Origin: Minisyncoccota bacterium
GTDB taxonomy: Bacteria > Patescibacteriota > Microgenomatia > Levybacterales > UBA12049
DNA length: 5,830 nucleotides
Assembly (NCBI GenBank): GCA_025449795.1
Contig: JANWIQ010000015.1
Span: forward strand, 1 to 5,830
Direction of reading: 5' to 3'
This document shows positions 4,300 through 5,830 of the stretch, piece after piece. Positions within the stretch are counted from its first letter, which is position 1. Each line of letters begins with the position of its first letter. The translations under genes and the position numbers were made by a program. Below the pieces are notes generated by a model. That model was not told where the DNA came from and did no database searches. It worked only from the letters and a program-made list of their open reading frames with translations.

Positions 4300-5829
4300 A
4301 TGACATCATATTTTGACTTGAAAGACTTTTTACTGGACCAAAAGTATCATTTATATATTGCTGCAGATGCCCAGCCTTTTCTTAACAAGCGTGTCAAAGG
4401 CACTATGACTACCCAGGTTGCTGCAGGCGGTGTATCTGTAGCATTGGAGCCGGTAGCTCGGGCCGGAAACGCGGTATTTATTTCCCGGGGAAAAACAATA
4501 GAAGATAAGGAGATACTGGACAAAAATGGCATTATTACGGTAAACCATAAAGATCCTTATACACTGAGGCGTATTTTCCTTCCGCAAGAAGACCTGGACG
4601 GCTATTATAATGGATTTTCCAACCAAACCCTCTGGCCTTTATGTCATGTCGCGTTTGAAACACCTATTTTTAGCAATATCTGGTATGAAAAGTATAAAAA
4701 AGTTAACAGCGAATTTGCCCATGCGCTGGAAACTACACCATACAATGGAGCAGAAAAAGCAGCAAAAGTTTATTTTATTAACGACTACCAGCTAAGCCTG
4801 GTTCCTTCTTTTCTTAAAAAAACACCGGAAACAATTATTTCTCTTTTTTGGCATATTCCCTGGCCTACATGGGAAGTGTTTCGCATTCTTCCCCAGAAAA
4901 AAGAAATACTACAAAGTCTTTTGCAATGTGACTTTTTAGCGTTCCATAGGGATTACCACGTGCGTAATTTTTTTTCTACGCTCAGACGTGAACTTGCAGT
5001 GCGCATTGATGAGGAGAAAAAAACAGTACACTTTGGCAACCACGCAACCGTTGTCAAAAGTTTGCCTATGGGAATCGACACTGATGTGATCAAGTCACTT
5101 TCTACCCCTGAGGACAGTGGTCTGCTGACCCATTTTATCAAAAGTATTTTTCGCGTAGAAAAAGAAAAAATACCCCATGAAGACTTTTTCAATAACACAA
5201 AAGTAATTCTGGGCGTGGACAGGCTTGACTACACGAAGGGCTTGACCATGCGGCTTACCGCACTGGAGCGATTTTTAGAAAAGTACCCTAGATTTTTAGG
5301 TAACGTCAGCTATGTGGGATTTTTAGCTTTATCTCGTGAGAACATCCCCTCGTATCAGATGCTAAAAAAAACAGTACGGGAAAAAGCACGAGAGATAAAT
5401 AAAAGATTTGGTACCAAGCAGTGGAAACCTGTGCATTTATTACCGGGAGTTTTTTCAAGACAAGAACTGATTAGCCTGTATACACATGCAGCAGTATGCC
5501 TGGTAACGCCACTTGATGACGGAATGAATTTGGTTTCAAAAGAATTTGTCATCGCGTCGTCCACTACCACAAATCCCGGCGCGCTTGTCCTTTCCCAATT
5601 TGCAGGATCGGCAACAGACCTCACTTCCGCGCTTATTGTCAATGCCTATGATACTGAAGAGACCGCAGACGCAATCGCGCAAGGACTCTCGATGGACCAA
5701 AATGAACGTAAAGAACGCATTATGCGCATGGCAGCTACCCTGGAAGAGCAGAGTGTCTATGCATGGAGTAAAGAATTTTTACGTCAGGCGTTGGCAGCAG
5801 CAAAGGAAAATAGGGGGGTGAATGTGTAA
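4300..5829 (+). CDS. otsA: GT20 trehalose-6-phosphate synthase (OtsA-like)
   Basis: A complete 509-residue GT-B enzyme expected to join glucose from UDP- or ADP-glucose to glucose-6-phosphate, giving trehalose-6-phosphate. Signatures in order: AAGGVSVALEPVARA (41-55, donor loop glycines), YYNGFSNQTLWPL (102-114), KKVN (133-136), NDYQLSLVPSFL (161-172, Asp162 matching E. coli Asp130), FWHIPWPTWEVFRILP (183-198, His185 matching His154), FLAFHRDYHVRNF (212-224), LPMGID (255-260), GVDRLDYTKG (305-314, Arg308 and Lys313 matching Arg262 and Lys267), and VTPLDDGMNLVSKEFV (402-417, Asp407 and Glu415). The usual N-terminal VSNR is replaced by IAADAQP, and the common TPLRDG reads TPLDDG. So the glucose-phosphate-binding end differs, and a related acceptor (for example glycerol-3-phosphate) cannot be excluded. 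No Shine-Dalgarno site precedes the ATG. The stop lies one base from the window edge. Confidence 0.9.
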   Translation: MTSYFDLKDFLLDQKYHLYIAADAQPFLNKRVKGTMTTQVAAGGVSVALEPVARAGNAVFISRGKTIEDKEILDKNGIITVNHKDPYTLRRIFLPQEDLDGYYNGFSNQTLWPLCHVAFETPIFSNIWYEKYKKVNSEFAHALETTPYNGAEKAAKVYFINDYQLSLVPSFLKKTPETIISLFWHIPWPTWEVFRILPQKKEILQSLLQCDFLAFHRDYHVRNFFSTLRRELAVRIDEEKKTVHFGNHATVVKSLPMGIDTDVIKSLSTPEDSGLLTHFIKSIFRVEKEKIPHEDFFNNTKVILGVDRLDYTKGLTMRLTALERFLEKYPRFLGNVSYVGFLALSRENIPSYQMLKKTVREKAREINKRFGTKQWKPVHLLPGVFSRQELISLYTHAAVCLVTPLDDGMNLVSKEFVIASSTTTNPGALVLSQFAGSATDLTSALIVNAYDTEETADAIAQGLSMDQNERKERIMRMAATLEEQSVYAWSKEFLRQALAAAKENRGVNV

Positions 5830-5830
5830 T

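Overview
The window looks like a piece of a Candidate Phyla Radiation (Patescibacteria) genome, possibly from the Microgenomates side; this is inference. Supporting signs are: AT-rich DNA, mostly single genes under their own TTGACA promoters, almost no convincing Shine-Dalgarno sites, a decayed four-helix-bundle (S23/IVP-type) gene, short AT-rich nonamer repeats between genes, and GalT-like and GT20 proteins of the divergent type I associate with these lineages. Standard code is used: no in-frame TGA is needed.

Left part (1-1500), plus strand: three small genes, each behind its own promoter. They are a 91-residue protein with two predicted membrane helices (54-329), an unrecognised 178-residue protein (657-1193) and a 69-residue excisionase/MerR-like helix-turn-helix protein (1287-1496). 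The promoters of the second and third are near copies. In both, the probable transcript begins with a small hairpin whose eight-base loop ACTATATT is identical while the stem sequence differs. This is the most unusual feature I see. The simplest model is that the helix-turn-helix protein controls itself and its neighbour.

Middle (1500-3019): a minus-strand four-helix-bundle pseudogene (1562-1836) lies just behind a minus-strand galactose-1-phosphate uridylyltransferase-like gene (1854-2756). The pseudogene has lost its central part and is out of frame. The GalT-like gene carries a palindrome-type repeat in frame, apparently adding about eight residues. The same core occurs twice more in a 101-bp inverted repeat at 4149-4249. 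The divergent intergenic region (2757-3019) holds TAGTATTKG-type repeats in opposite orientation next to each gene.

Right part (3020-5829), plus strand: a GT4 family glycosyltransferase (363 aa) and a complete GT20 trehalose-6-phosphate synthase (OtsA-like, 509 aa), separated by the 101-bp inverted repeat. With the GalT-like enzyme they make a small sugar-nucleotide and glycosyl-transfer locus: GalT can interconvert hexose-1-phosphate and UDP-sugar, and the two transferases use nucleotide sugars. A trehalose-phosphate phosphatase would be expected nearby but is not in the window.
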